Positions 25,987 through 35,445 of a stretch of 64,000 nucleotides of DNA are shown here, piece by piece. Position numbers and translations under genes: made by a program. The notes below the pieces were generated by a model. That model had not been told where the DNA came from and made no database searches. It worked only from the letters and a program-made list of their open reading frames with translations. The stretch is taken from assembly GCF_900100015.1 (NCBI RefSeq), contig NZ_FNDD01000005.1, forward strand, positions 124,001 through 188,000. The letters are read 5' to 3'. The stretch is from Vibrio xiamenensis. GTDB lineage: Bacteria; Pseudomonadota; Gammaproteobacteria; Enterobacterales; Vibrionaceae. Within the stretch, counting starts at the first letter, position 1; the number at the start of each line of letters is the position of its first letter.

Positions 25987-26598
25987 CTATTGTGGTCGTA
26001 CGATAGAGAAGGTGCGCTCAAGCACGGCGTACTCTCCACCACCTAAACGTGATAAAGGATCCAGCGCCAGCGCATCTATTTTCAGTCGCTGCTGGGAATC
26101 ATCGACGACCTCGGGGTTAATATAAATGGTTTGAATTTCTGCAAAGATCAGGGTTTGCGGCGTATCACCAATTTCTTGGGTCTGATACAAACTACAGCCA
26201 AATGCCACTGAGCAATCTTTTAATCTGGGCAGCACAAAGCCATCAAACTCGACCAATTCGAGTTGGCTATGAGTGACTTCCGAATCGCCATGCTCAAGGG
26301 TTGCCGCGGTCGTCGTGACGTGCTCAGCCGTGCTCACTGAGGCAATGTGAATCACCATATGCTGCTTATCGATCGCGTTACGTGTGGTGTCTTTGATGTC
26401 TCCATTTGGCTTTTTGCCAACTGAAATCATTAGCAAAGGAGGGTTACTCGACACGGGGGTGAAATAGGAAAACGGTGCCAGATTGTAGTTATGGCAACCT
26501 GAATCAGTCAGAACCCAAGCAATTGGACGGGGAATCACAGTTTGAGTAATAAGATGGTAAAGTTCGCTCGTTGCCATGCTTTGGGCATCAATATGCAT
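25987..26598 (-). CDS. Flavin reductase-like FMN-binding protein
   Basis: Flavoprotein of the flavin reductase-like domain family, 203 residues from ATG 26598 with AAAGGAAA just upstream. Family features: [41 protein letters not shown] (flavin phosphate region), KDTTRNA and a C-terminal [33 protein letters not shown]. It lies 8 bp before cobT. Known members include NAD(P)H:flavin reductases and the corrin reductase CobR of aerobic cobalamin makers. A role in reducing cobalamin before adenosylation is therefore attractive but is inference from position only. Confidence 0.85.
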   Translation of the reverse strand: MHIDAQSMATSELYHLITQTVIPRPIAWVLTDSGCHNYNLAPFSYFTPVSSNPPLLMISVGKKPNGDIKDTTRNAIDKQHMVIHIASVSTAEHVTTTAATLEHGDSEVTHSQLELVEFDGFVLPRLKDCSVAFGCSLYQTQEIGDTPQTLIFAEIQTIYINPEVVDDSQQRLKIDALALDPLSRLGGGEYAVLERTFSIVRPQ

Positions 26599-26974
26599 CG
26601 TATTTCCTTTCGTTGCTACTGATAAAATTCTTTCCAAGTTTATACCGGAATCAATGGTTTAACTAGACTCATCAACAAGATAAATGCCATCAAATACGTT
26701 GCATCGCCTCTTTGAATGATGCATTGCGGCATTTCAGCATTGGCGTAATTTTCGAGTTTGAGTCGTTACATAATCTAAACCGGCGACCATCTTAGGTCGC
26801 TCAATGCCCATGTTGCGCGAAAAAAGATCAAATATTAAACAACTTAGGATTGAATTGTGGTTAAACGATGGCATCATTTAACTTACAGTTTGGCGATAAG
26901 TTTGCATTTTTCGTATCGATTTACCGAATGTTTACCGCCATTGACTACATTTGCACCATGGCATTGGAGGCCAT
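26599..26974. other. Divergent promoter region without genes
   Basis: 376 bp between the cob operon and a divergent oxidoreductase gene. A GCGACC-N6-GGTCGC hairpin lies near 26783-26800. I looked for the B12-box and core of a cobalamin riboswitch on the minus strand and did not see them. Nothing else recognised. Confidence 0.55.
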
Positions 26975-27664
26975 ATGGCAATAAACCACGATCACAAAGC
27001 AGTGATTGTCGCTGGCGGTTCTGGCCTAGTTGGATCAGAACTGGTCAAGCAACTACTGGATAGCCCTTCGATTGAACACGTTTACGCTTTGGTAAGGAAA
27101 CCTATGGTATTTCAAAGCCATAAGCTGGAATGTTTGGTCACACCCGATCTTCTGATTCACACCTGGGACGAAGATAAAGTCGCGCCAACACTGGGCTTCA
27201 TCTGCTTAGGAACTACCCTCAAACAAGCGGGTTCAAAATCAGGACTGGAAAAAGTCGATTACGAATTGGTGTGCCAAGTTGCGCAAGAGATGAAGGTGCT
27301 CGGCGTGAAAAAAATTGCCGTGGTATCCAGCCTTGGCGCATCTATTCGTTCTTTTTCACACTATCTGCGCTGCAAAGGTAAGATGGAACAAGCGATACGC
27401 CAAGTGGGGTTCGAACACATTACCTTTGTGCGCCCAGGCCCACTGGTTGGATTGCGAGACACGCCGCGTCGCGGTGAAATCATCACCAACGGTTTACTTA
27501 AAGTATTACGTCCACTGTTGATTGGACGATTAAAGAACTTCATCCCCATCCGCGCATCGAGAGTCGCTCAGGCGATGATCTATAGCCTATTTCAAAGCAC
27601 CGATAAGAAAGTCGAAATTTATCACAGCGCCGAAATTAAACAGTGGCTTAAACAGTACAAATAA
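26975..27664 (+). CDS. NAD(P)-binding Rossmann-fold protein (HTATIP2/YbjT-like)
   Basis: Atypical short-chain dehydrogenase-like protein of 229 residues. The N-terminal dinucleotide-binding motif is VIVAGGSGLVGSELVKQLL (residues 10-28). The later pattern GFICLGTTLKQAGSKSGLEKVDYELVCQVA and VVSSLGAS...KGKMEQAIRQVGFEHITFVRPGPLVG matches the HTATIP2 (TIP30)/NAD(P)H-binding group. The start is ATG 26975, close behind GGAGG. Substrate unknown; cytoplasmic. It is divergent from the cob operon. Confidence 0.8.
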   Translation: MAINHDHKAVIVAGGSGLVGSELVKQLLDSPSIEHVYALVRKPMVFQSHKLECLVTPDLLIHTWDEDKVAPTLGFICLGTTLKQAGSKSGLEKVDYELVCQVAQEMKVLGVKKIAVVSSLGASIRSFSHYLRCKGKMEQAIRQVGFEHITFVRPGPLVGLRDTPRRGEIITNGLLKVLRPLLIGRLKNFIPIRASRVAQAMIYSLFQSTDKKVEIYHSAEIKQWLKQYK

Positions 27665-27796
27665 CCACCAGCTTGAGCATTAAACGAAATAACTAGATTA
27701 ATTTACCACCATTTAATAATTTTTAATTATATTCAAGAGCAAAAGCGTCTTGGCGCCCGCGATAAAAACCGTTACTTTCCCTTGCTCTTTTTATTC

Positions 27797-27820
27797 AGGC
27801 ATCGAATTCTCGATGCCTGA
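27797..27820 (+). terminator. Hairpin before the cystine transporter gene
   Basis: CAGGCATCGA-ATTC-TCGATGCCTG, a perfect 10-bp stem with a short weak T run, 133 bp after the oxidoreductase and 30 bp before the transporter gene. It is either a terminator for the former or an attenuator-like leader structure for the latter. Confidence 0.5.
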
Positions 27821-27849
27821 TTTCATTTTAGTCAGTTAAGGAATTCATT

Positions 27850-29217
27850 ATGTCACTTGCAGTTATCGCAGCATTAGCGGTATTTGTTGGCATCCTATTC
27901 TTGGTGTTCACTCAACAGCAAAAAAACCATTCGTTATCACGCCTTGTCCTTATGGGGCTGGTTTTAGGCAGTGGCTTTGGCCTAGCGTTACAACTTATTT
28001 TTGGCGAAGGTAACCCCGCGATTAACGAGATCCTAGATTGGGTCAAAATTGTTGGCAGCGGCTACGTTGGCCTACTTAAAATGGTGATCATGCCACTGGT
28101 GCTGGTGTCGATGATTTCCGCAGTAGTGAAACTCGAAAAAGGCGGCTCACTGGGTAAAATTTCCGGCTTAACCATTGCCGTTTTGCTATTTACGACAGCC
28201 ATTTCCGCACTGATTGGTATCGGTATTGCTCAATCGTTTGGTCTAAGTGCCGAAGGTCTAACTGAAGGCGCTCGCGAAACTGCTCGCATTGCCGTACTGG
28301 AAAGCCGCTCTCATGCTGTCAGTGACCTAACCATTCCGCAAATGCTGATTAGCTTTATCCCAACCAACCCATTTGCTGATCTTACTGGCGCACGTTCAAC
28401 CTCAATTATTGCTGTGGTGATTTTTGGTGTGCTAACCGGCATTGCCGCGCGCAAAGTCATGTTAGAAAAAGCCGAACTTGAGACGCCAATTCGTACCTTT
28501 ATCGATGCGATTCAATCTATCGTGATGCGTTTGGTTAAAATGATCATGGCGCTAACCCCATATGGCATTGCCGCATTGATGGCGAAAGTGGTGGCAACAT
28601 CGAGCGCCTCAGACATCCTTAACTTACTTGGTTTTATCATTGCCTCTTACGTCGCGATTGCGCTGATGTTTGTGGTACACGGAATTTTGGTCTCTTTGGT
28701 TGGTGTCAGCCCTAAAGCGTACTTTAAGAAGATTTGGCCAGTACTGACGTTTGCATTTACCTCGCGCAGTTCTGCGGCCACGATTCCGCTAAATGTTGAA
28801 GCGCAAATCACTAAACTAAACGTACCACCTGCGATCGCCAACCTATCAGCATCGTTTGGCGCAACTATTGGCCAAAACGGCTGTGCGGGTATCTATCCTG
28901 CAATGCTGGCTGTTATGGTCGCGCCAAGTGTGGGTATCGATCCAACCAACATTCAATTTATTTTGTCTTTGGTTGCCATCATCACCATTAGCTCATTTGG
29001 TATTGCTGGTGTCGGTGGCGGTGCAACATTTGCCGCGCTGATTGTACTGCCTGCCATGGGGTTGCCTGTTACCATCGCAGCGCTGCTGATCTCAATTGAG
29101 CCTTTAATTGATATGGCGCGCACCGCTTTGAACGTTTCTGGCGCGATGACCGCTGGTACCATCACCAGTCGCGTACTGAGCAGTAAAACCAGCGACGCAC
29201 AAACTCAGCAAGCGTAA
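27850..29217 (+). CDS. tcyP: L-cystine transporter, TcyP/YdjN-like (dicarboxylate/cation symporter family)
   Basis: Inner-membrane sodium- or proton-coupled symporter of 455 residues in the DAACS family. Features: GYVGLLKMVIMPLVLVSMISAVVKLE, the serine-rich re-entrant loop FAFTSRSSAATIPLNVEAQ, and GATIGQNGCAGIYPAMLAVM, which in TcyP-type members replaces the dicarboxylate-binding patterns. The overall pattern fits the cystine transporters YdjN/TcyP rather than GltP. Uptake of cystine or related sulfur amino acids is likely. Monocistronic, with a clear terminator. Confidence 0.85.
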   Translation: MSLAVIAALAVFVGILFLVFTQQQKNHSLSRLVLMGLVLGSGFGLALQLIFGEGNPAINEILDWVKIVGSGYVGLLKMVIMPLVLVSMISAVVKLEKGGSLGKISGLTIAVLLFTTAISALIGIGIAQSFGLSAEGLTEGARETARIAVLESRSHAVSDLTIPQMLISFIPTNPFADLTGARSTSIIAVVIFGVLTGIAARKVMLEKAELETPIRTFIDAIQSIVMRLVKMIMALTPYGIAALMAKVVATSSASDILNLLGFIIASYVAIALMFVVHGILVSLVGVSPKAYFKKIWPVLTFAFTSRSSAATIPLNVEAQITKLNVPPAIANLSASFGATIGQNGCAGIYPAMLAVMVAPSVGIDPTNIQFILSLVAIITISSFGIAGVGGGATFAALIVLPAMGLPVTIAALLISIEPLIDMARTALNVSGAMTAGTITSRVLSSKTSDAQTQQA

Positions 29218-29241
29218 ACCATTTAGCAACCAACTACGTAT

Positions 29242-29271
29242 AAGGCTGAACCGCGAGGTTCGGCCTTTTGT
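29242..29271 (+). terminator. Terminator of tcyP-like gene
   Basis: AAGGCTGAACC-GCGA-GGTTCGGCCTT (one G·T or mismatch in an 11-bp stem) followed by TTGTTT. Confidence 0.88.
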
Positions 29272-29389
29272 TTATTTAATATTCGACTTTTGGTCAAAAA
29301 CTTAACACACTGAAGTTAGTGCAAGAGAATGACTCAGCAGATAATTGCATTACATACCGGCCCCATTAATCACCACTAAGGGAAAAGAA

Positions 29390-30799
29390 ATGCACTATCA
29401 AACGCCACCGACGGTGAAAATTCCATTAGCAGAATTGATGCTATCACTGACAACAGCGCTGGATATGACCGAAGGTCAGCCACCAGAGCATTGCATTCGC
29501 GGTTGTTGGATTGGTATGGCGATAGGTAAAGCGCTTGAGCTTAATGAAGCCGACTTAAACGACCTTTACTTTACGCTACTGCTTAAAGACGCAGGCTGCA
29601 GCAGTAATGCAGCGCGCATTTGCGAGCTCTATCTCTCCGATGACCGATCATTTAAGCGCAATTTCAAAACTGTCGGCACCAGTTTGTCGAGTGTCCTTAA
29701 CTTCGTGATTCATAATACCGCCGTTGGTCGCAACTGGGTTGAACGCATTACCACCACCATTGACGTGTTAAAAAATGGCCAAACCTACGCCAATGAACTG
29801 ATTGAAACTCGCTGTACGCGCGGCGCCGAAATCGCTAAACAATTGCGTTTTAGCGACGAGGTGGCTGAAGGCGTTCAAAGCCTGGATGAACATTGGGATG
29901 GTTCTGGGCGACCAATGCAAAAACGCGGTGTAGAGATCCCGCTCTATTCTCGTATTGCGCTTATCGCTCAAGTCGTCGATGTGTTTCAGATCGAACATAA
30001 CCTCGAAGCCGCGGTTGAGGAAATCAAAAGCCGGCGAGGAACTTGGTTTGACCCATTTTTAGTCGATACCCTTTGCAGCGTGGTGCAAGATCCTGAGTTT
30101 ATCGCAGGGCTCAACAGCTTGAATATCGTTGAACGTGTGATGACACTGGCACCGGCGCAAGCACAAGTACTGGTCGACGATGATTACTTTGACTGCATTG
30201 TTACCGCTTTTGGCCAAATCATCGATTCTAAAAGCCCTTATACTGGCGGGCACAGTGAACGGGTTGCGGTATACAGCACTCTGATTGCCAATGAGCTTGG
30301 TTTAGACGAAACTGAAACCCTATGGATAAAACGCGCCGCGCTGCTGCATGATTTAGGCAAACTTGGCGTCAGTAACCGAATACTGGATAAACCAGACAAA
30401 CTGAGTGAAAAAGAGTGGCTGGAAGTCAAACGCCATGCTGAGCTTACCGAACAGATTTTAAGTAAAATCACGCCACTCCATGAGTTTGCCCGTTTAGCGG
30501 CGTCTCACCACGAGAAACTTGACGGCAGCGGTTACCCCAATCAGCTGACTGAAGAACACATTCCGCTGTTTACGCGTATTATTACCACCGCCGATATCTT
30601 TGACGCTATTACCGCAGAGCGCCCTTACCGAGGTGCGATCCCTGTCGATAAGACCCTGAGTATTATGCAAAAAAACATCGGTACTGCCATTGATGAGCGC
30701 TGCTTTAAGGCGTTAAAAACAGCCCTAGATAAATTACCTAGCCAATACCAATTTGTCGCTCATGCTTCAGAGGCAGATTTACAAATCGCAGCCAAATAA
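29390..30799 (+). CDS. Tandem HD / HD-GYP domain protein, c-di-GMP phosphodiesterase type
   Basis: Cytoplasmic signalling protein of 469 residues with two HD-type domains. The C-terminal one (about 265-455) is a complete HD-GYP domain: GGHSERVAVYS, LLHDLGKLGVSNRILDKPDKLSEKEW, HAELTEQIL, ASHHEKLDGSGYPNQL and TADIFDAITAERPYR. The N-terminal half (about 15-230) has the same order of elements in decayed form: LLLKDAGC in place of HD, and LDEHWDGSGRPMQKRG in place of HHEKLDGSGYP. It should hydrolyse c-di-GMP, with the first copy probably regulatory. Start ATG 29390 follows AAGGGA. It is convergent with a chemoreceptor gene. Confidence 0.9.
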   Translation: MHYQTPPTVKIPLAELMLSLTTALDMTEGQPPEHCIRGCWIGMAIGKALELNEADLNDLYFTLLLKDAGCSSNAARICELYLSDDRSFKRNFKTVGTSLSSVLNFVIHNTAVGRNWVERITTTIDVLKNGQTYANELIETRCTRGAEIAKQLRFSDEVAEGVQSLDEHWDGSGRPMQKRGVEIPLYSRIALIAQVVDVFQIEHNLEAAVEEIKSRRGTWFDPFLVDTLCSVVQDPEFIAGLNSLNIVERVMTLAPAQAQVLVDDDYFDCIVTAFGQIIDSKSPYTGGHSERVAVYSTLIANELGLDETETLWIKRAALLHDLGKLGVSNRILDKPDKLSEKEWLEVKRHAELTEQILSKITPLHEFARLAASHHEKLDGSGYPNQLTEEHIPLFTRIITTADIFDAITAERPYRGAIPVDKTLSIMQKNIGTAIDERCFKALKTALDKLPSQYQFVAHASEADLQIAAK

Positions 30800-30847
30800 C
30801 CTAAGCAATCACCACCGCCCGAGGCGGTAGTTTAGAGCTGACAATAA

Positions 30848-30875
30848 AAAACCTCTCATGCATGAGAGGTTTTTT
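30848..30875. terminator. Bidirectional terminator
   Basis: AAAACCTCTCATG/CATGAGAGGTTTT, a 13-bp perfect inverted repeat with T tracts on both strands. It serves the HD-GYP gene (plus) and the PAS chemoreceptor gene (minus). A second small hairpin, ACCGCC-CGA-GGCGGT, lies at 30814-30828. Confidence 0.9.
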
Positions 30876-30892
30876 TGTTTACATCGCGGCCA

Positions 30893-32179
30893 TCAAAGTT
30901 TCAAATTATTCACAGCGGACGAAACGTTTTCTGCGCCCTTATAGATTTCATCCATAATGGCTGACACTTCAACAATGCGCTGGTTGGTGTTGTTGGAAAA
31001 ATCCGCCACTTTTGCCATAGATTTGGTCACATCATCGGTGAGTTGAATATTTTTATGTACGACTTCGTTAATCTCTTCGGTCGCCGATGAAGTGCGAGTC
31101 GCCAGCTTTCTGACCTCTTCTGCGACCACCGCAAACCCGCGACCTTGCTCACCAGCGCGCGCCGCTTCAATCGCAGCGTTGAGTGCAAGTAAATTGGTTT
31201 GGTCAGCAATGCCTTGAATGGTTTTGACGATTTCTGAGACATCTTTTGATAGCGCCACGAGTTGATTGAGTTGTGCTAATGACTGCTCGATACTGTGTGT
31301 AACTTGATCCGACAAGTCCACCGAATCTTGCAGCGCCTTGTTACCATTGAGTGCCACTTGCGACGTTTCCACTGAGGTGCTGTAGGCAATGCCCGCGGCA
31401 TCGGCGGTATCTTGTTCACGGCGCACATCCAAAGTGATATCAGAGGCAAACTTAACCACTTTATACACTTGGTGTTTGTCGTTAAAAATTGGGCAATAGG
31501 ATGCTTGAATCCAAACATCTGCTCCTGAAGATGACTTGCGTTTAAAACGCCCAGAGAAGGCTTCACCCTTGGCTAAGCGGCGCCAAAAATCCGGATTTTC
31601 CTGATAAAAATCGTCGAAACACAGCATGCGGTGCGGCTGACCTTTAAGCTGGTTTAAGCTATACCCCACCGCATTGAGAAAACCGTCGTTTGCCGAAATG
31701 ATGGTGCCATCAATTTCAAATTCAATCACCGCAAAGGTTTTATTCAACGCAGTGACTAGTTCCTCTTGGCGTCGAGCCTGCAAACTTTGCTCGGTCACAT
31801 CAGCGGCAATTTTCATCACACCTGTTACTTCGCCATTTTCCGTCACCGGGAAATAAGTGGCCTCAATCATGATCTCTGAGCCATCTTTTTTAATGCGTTT
31901 AAACGTACCGGCCTGTGCGATACCTTGATTCAACGATTTCCAAAATTGGCTGTAAGCTGTCGAGCGCGCGTACTCCGCATCACAAAACATTTTATGATGC
32001 TGCTTCTCAACGTCTTCATGTTGATACCCTAAAGCATCTAAAAAAATCTGGTTGGCATGAACAACAGTGCCATCGGTGTTGAATTCGATCGTTGCCATAT
32101 GGTCTCGAATCGAGTTCAACATGTTATCTGTACGAGATGGAACCTGAAGGTCTGTGTTTTTTTTATTTTTAAAAAACAT
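30893..32179 (-). CDS. Soluble PAS-PAS methyl-accepting chemotaxis protein
   Basis: Cytoplasmic chemoreceptor of 428 residues without transmembrane helices. Two PAS domains lie at about 20-135 ([22 protein letters not shown]) and 140-255 ([22 protein letters not shown]), each followed by a PAC-type segment ([20 protein letters not shown]). A short MCP signalling domain (about 265-428) carries the hairpin [43 protein letters not shown] pairs in this arrangement usually sense redox state or small ligands such as oxygen via haem or flavin; which applies is not shown. There is no C-terminal pentapeptide for CheR/CheB. Confidence 0.93.
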   Translation of the reverse strand: MFFKNKKNTDLQVPSRTDNMLNSIRDHMATIEFNTDGTVVHANQIFLDALGYQHEDVEKQHHKMFCDAEYARSTAYSQFWKSLNQGIAQAGTFKRIKKDGSEIMIEATYFPVTENGEVTGVMKIAADVTEQSLQARRQEELVTALNKTFAVIEFEIDGTIISANDGFLNAVGYSLNQLKGQPHRMLCFDDFYQENPDFWRRLAKGEAFSGRFKRKSSSGADVWIQASYCPIFNDKHQVYKVVKFASDITLDVRREQDTADAAGIAYSTSVETSQVALNGNKALQDSVDLSDQVTHSIEQSLAQLNQLVALSKDVSEIVKTIQGIADQTNLLALNAAIEAARAGEQGRGFAVVAEEVRKLATRTSSATEEINEVVHKNIQLTDDVTKSMAKVADFSNNTNQRIVEVSAIMDEIYKGAENVSSAVNNLKL

Positions 32180-32692
32180 ATGAAACGCCCTGATAAAATT
32201 AAATGCTAAATTAGCAATTTATAAAATAGTTATTAACATAAACTGCACATTTCAATAAGTCACTCGACTTGTTGTTATAAATGTTAATAAAAATATATAA
32301 TATTACAGATACTTATTTGAAGTTTATAAAACTCTAATTGAAAGGTCATTTTCAGCATTCACTCTTTTTCAAAAATGAAACAGCGTTTTTGCCTTCATTA
32401 CTTTGCTTGTTTTCCTAACCTGAAATTTAGCCTAAGTAGTTATTTTCAATAGAACATCGTGCCATTAAAATTACGTTCTTAACGGTTAACCTGTGTTGCG
32501 GCAAAAATAATCAAATTGATTAATTTTAGCGCTACAAATTTAAGTTTAGACCCAAAGTAAAAATGCGCCTTTTTGCGCTGAAAAAAGTACACACATTTTC
32601 TCGCCATATGAATATCACCAAGTGCATTGCTATGACTGCGCGGCAATGGTCTAATACCAAACATTACAAATTCAGTGATTTGGTATCCCAAC
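32180..32692. other. Gene-free gap between chemoreceptor and sbcB
   Basis: 513 bp of AT-rich DNA with the divergent promoters. An inverted repeat ATACCAAA (32654-32661) / TTTGGTAT (32679-32686) ends 6 bp before the sbcB start and could fold over its ribosome site, which is otherwise weak. No sigma-28 promoter was recognised for the chemoreceptor. No credible gene or RNA seen. Confidence 0.55.
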
Positions 32693-34117
32693 ATGCAACA
32701 AGAGCAACAGCCTACGTTTTTCTTTTTCGACTACGAAACGTGGGGAACCAGCCCAGCAAAAGACCGCCCTTCTCAATTTGCTGGCGTGCGTACCGATATG
32801 GACTTCAACATTATTGGTGAACCTCTTGTTATATACTGTCAACCGCCAGCAGATTATCTTCCGTCTCCAGAAGCCGCATTGATTACCGGTATCACACCGC
32901 AAAAAGCCGCGCAGCAAGGCTTACCTGAACCAGAGTTTATTGCCCAAATCCATCAACAACTGGCGACACCCAATACTATTAGCCTTGGCTATAACAGCAT
33001 TCGCTTTGATGATGAAGTCACTCGTTATACCTGTTATCGCAACTTTATCGACCCATACGCTTGGAGTTGGCAAAATGGCAATTCTCGCTGGGATTTGCTC
33101 GACGTACTGCGCGCTTGTCACGCGCTGCGCCCAGATGGTGTTGAGTGGCCAGAAAATGAAGACGGTTATACCAGCTTTAAACTCGAGCATTTGTCGGTGG
33201 CCAATGGCATCGAACACGCGAATGCCCACGATGCGATGGCCGATGTTATCGCCACCATTGAAATGGCAAAGAAAGTCAAAGCGGCGCAGCCAAAACTGTT
33301 TGACTACTTTTTATCCATGCGCCACAAACGCAAGCTCAATGAACTTATCGACATCGTCAACCTAATGCCGCTGATGCACGTTTCTGGAATGCTGGGTCGT
33401 GAATGCCAATACACCAGTTGGATTGTGCCTGTGGTGTGGCATCCGACCAATAAAAACGCCGTGGTCGTAGTGGATCTTGCCAAAGATCCGCAACCACTTT
33501 TAGATTTAACCAGTGAAGAACTGCGCGAGCGACTCTACACCAAACGCAGCGAACTCGGCCCAGATGAATTGCCTGTACCAATTAAACTGGTGCACCTCAA
33601 CAAGTGCCCGATTCTCGCCCCAGCCAAAACCCTCACCGCCGAAAACGCTGAGCGCATTGGTATTAACCGTGAACAGTGCTTGCAGCATTTGGCATTAATT
33701 CGCCAGCATCCTGAGATTCGAGAAAAGCTTAGCGAACTCTATTCAGTGGAGCGCGAATACGAACAAAACGGCGATGTCGACACTCAGCTCTATAGCGACT
33801 TTTTCTCGCCAGCCGACAAAGCAGCCATGGATATTATTCGTCAGACTGATCCCAATAATCTTGCCGCGCTCGACATCACTTTTGACGATGAGCGTATCGC
33901 GCCGCTGCTGTTTCGCTATCGTGCGCGCCACTTTCCATGGACGCTCGATGAAACCGAACAACAAAAATGGGCGGCGCATTGCCGTGATTATTTTGAAACC
34001 CGTCTTGAAGACTACATGCTGAATTTGGAAAACCTCGCTCACGAGCATGAAAGCGATACGCGCAAAATAAACCTGCTTAAAGCAGTTTATCAGTACGTTG
34101 AAAAACTGGTTTCTTGA
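32693..34117 (+). CDS. sbcB: Exodeoxyribonuclease I
   Basis: ExoI degrades single-stranded DNA 3' to 5' and acts in recombination and mismatch repair. From ATG 32693 the protein has 474 residues, matching the E. coli enzyme (475). The DEDDh exonuclease motifs are intact: FFDYETWGTSPAKDRPSQFAGVRTD (first Asp/Glu), SLGYNSIRFDDEVTRY and NAHDAMADVIATIEMAK. The SH3-like and helical ExoI C-terminal domains follow. yohJ starts 42 bp downstream. Confidence 0.96.
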   Translation: MQQEQQPTFFFFDYETWGTSPAKDRPSQFAGVRTDMDFNIIGEPLVIYCQPPADYLPSPEAALITGITPQKAAQQGLPEPEFIAQIHQQLATPNTISLGYNSIRFDDEVTRYTCYRNFIDPYAWSWQNGNSRWDLLDVLRACHALRPDGVEWPENEDGYTSFKLEHLSVANGIEHANAHDAMADVIATIEMAKKVKAAQPKLFDYFLSMRHKRKLNELIDIVNLMPLMHVSGMLGRECQYTSWIVPVVWHPTNKNAVVVVDLAKDPQPLLDLTSEELRERLYTKRSELGPDELPVPIKLVHLNKCPILAPAKTLTAENAERIGINREQCLQHLALIRQHPEIREKLSELYSVEREYEQNGDVDTQLYSDFFSPADKAAMDIIRQTDPNNLAALDITFDDERIAPLLFRYRARHFPWTLDETEQQKWAAHCRDYFETRLEDYMLNLENLAHEHESDTRKINLLKAVYQYVEKLVS

Positions 34118-34159
34118 TGTCTATGTCTCAGCCTCACTATTACCGCTTGGTTTAATCAC

Positions 34160-34525
34160 ATGTATAAAAAAGCTCTGCAATATCTGGTTTCTATGGGCCT
34201 GATTTTTCTCTGCCTGCTGGCCGGGACAAATATTCAACACCTTGTCGATACTGCCATTCCCGGCAGTATCATTGGCATGCTGATCCTATTTGCGTTAATG
34301 GCAACGGGTTTGGTGCCTGTCGATTGGGTACGACCAAGTGCGAATCTGTTCATTCGCTATATGATTTTACTGTTTGTCCCAATCAGCGTCGGTTTGATGG
34401 ACCATTTCGATGTGCTGGTCAATAACGCTCTACCCATTCTCGCCAGCGCTGTAGGTGGCACTTTAATTGTGCTAGTGGTTCTGGCGCTTATGCTGGATCG
34501 CTTACTGAGCAAGGAGGAAAAATAA
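34160..34525 (+). CDS. yohJ: CidA/LrgA family membrane protein (YohJ)
   Basis: Holin-like membrane protein of 121 residues with four helices. The CidA/LrgA signature [24 protein letters not shown] is present. It forms a pair with YohK; homologues affect murein hydrolase activity in Gram-positives and pyruvate or small-metabolite transport in some species. The function in Vibrio is not settled. It overlaps yohK by one base (TAATG). Confidence 0.92.
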   Translation: MYKKALQYLVSMGLIFLCLLAGTNIQHLVDTAIPGSIIGMLILFALMATGLVPVDWVRPSANLFIRYMILLFVPISVGLMDHFDVLVNNALPILASAVGGTLIVLVVLALMLDRLLSKEEK

Positions 34526-35202
34526 TGTGGTTACTGGTCACCATCGCGGTCTTTTTTGCCACTCGCGAATTCAGTAAGCGGATCAACAACCCGCTGCTCA
34601 ATCCGCTGCTGCTCAGTATCGCAATCCTAATCCCGCTGCTGCTGGTGTTGGATATACCATTTCAAACCTATTATGCAGACAATCAATCGATTAGCTTTCT
34701 GCTGCAACCTGCGGTCGTCGCCCTTGCCTACCCGTTATATGAGCAATTGCCACAAATTCGCGCTAACTGGCGAATTATTATGTTGGCTTGTAGCGTCGGT
34801 AGCGTGTTGTCTATGGTCACAGCCGGAGGCATTGCACTGCTGATGCACGCGGATATCGGGCTTATCGCCGCGCTGCTTGGTAAATCGGTCACCACGCCGA
34901 TCGCGATGGAAGTCGCAAGCCATCTTGGCGGCGAACCGGCGATTGCCGCTATGATGGTACTGATTGTCGGCCTGCTTGGCGCGATCATCGCGTATCCAGT
35001 GTATGGTCTGCTCAACATCCGCCACTCGGTGGCACGCGGCCTGACGATGGGCACGATTTCCCATGCTCTTGGTACCGCAACCTGTGCCGAGAAAAACCCA
35101 CCCGACGCCGCCTTTAGTTCACTGGCGCTGGTGATCTGTGGTGTGATTACCTCAATTTTGGCGCCTTCCTTCTTCGCGGCGATTGTCTGGCTAGCGCAGT
35201 AG
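34525..35202 (+). CDS. yohK: CidB/LrgB family membrane protein (YohK)
   Basis: Partner of YohJ, 225 residues with about six helices. LrgB-family motifs: FLLQPAVVALAYPLYEQLP, LLGKSVTTPIAMEVASHLGGEPAIAAMMVLIVGLLGAI and GTISHALGTATCAEKNP. The yohJ–yohK–cdd order is the same as in E. coli. cdd follows after 243 bp with its own likely promoter. Confidence 0.93.
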   Translation: MWLLVTIAVFFATREFSKRINNPLLNPLLLSIAILIPLLLVLDIPFQTYYADNQSISFLLQPAVVALAYPLYEQLPQIRANWRIIMLACSVGSVLSMVTAGGIALLMHADIGLIAALLGKSVTTPIAMEVASHLGGEPAIAAMMVLIVGLLGAIIAYPVYGLLNIRHSVARGLTMGTISHALGTATCAEKNPPDAAFSSLALVICGVITSILAPSFFAAIVWLAQ

Positions 35203-35232
35203 CCGCTACGTAGAATCGACACAGCTCAACAA

Positions 35233-35268
35233 ATGAGCTCATGCAATCGATAACATGTGTGAGCTCAC
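35233..35268. promoter_or_regulatory. Twin GAGCTC palindromes upstream of cdd
   Basis: ATGAGCTCAT (35233-35242) and GTGAGCTCAC (35259-35268) are perfect 10-bp palindromes of the form RTGAGCTCAY with centres 26 bp apart. They lie in the yohK–cdd gap, about 180 bp before cdd. They may bind a dimeric regulator; neither a textbook CRP nor CytR match was convincing. Confidence 0.35.
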
Positions 35269-35445
35269 TCTAATAATGAAACACAAACATTCATTTCACT
35301 CATTTTTGTGACTTTTATTGGGGTATTATTCCAAGTAGTTTCTAGAATAGATTTTCAAAGCGAATCCATATTCGTAAACGCAGGCAACAATCGACGGAAC
35401 GATTCGGTTTAAAACCTGATGAGAATAAACCATAAAGGACACACT

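Noticed and set aside
26599..26974. Cobalamin riboswitch before the cob operon
   Set aside because: B12-box and core elements not recognised on the minus strand; only a simple hairpin is there.
32180..32692. Sigma-28 (flagellar) promoter for the PAS chemoreceptor
   Set aside because: No TAAA-N15-GCCGATAA-like sequence seen in the upstream region.
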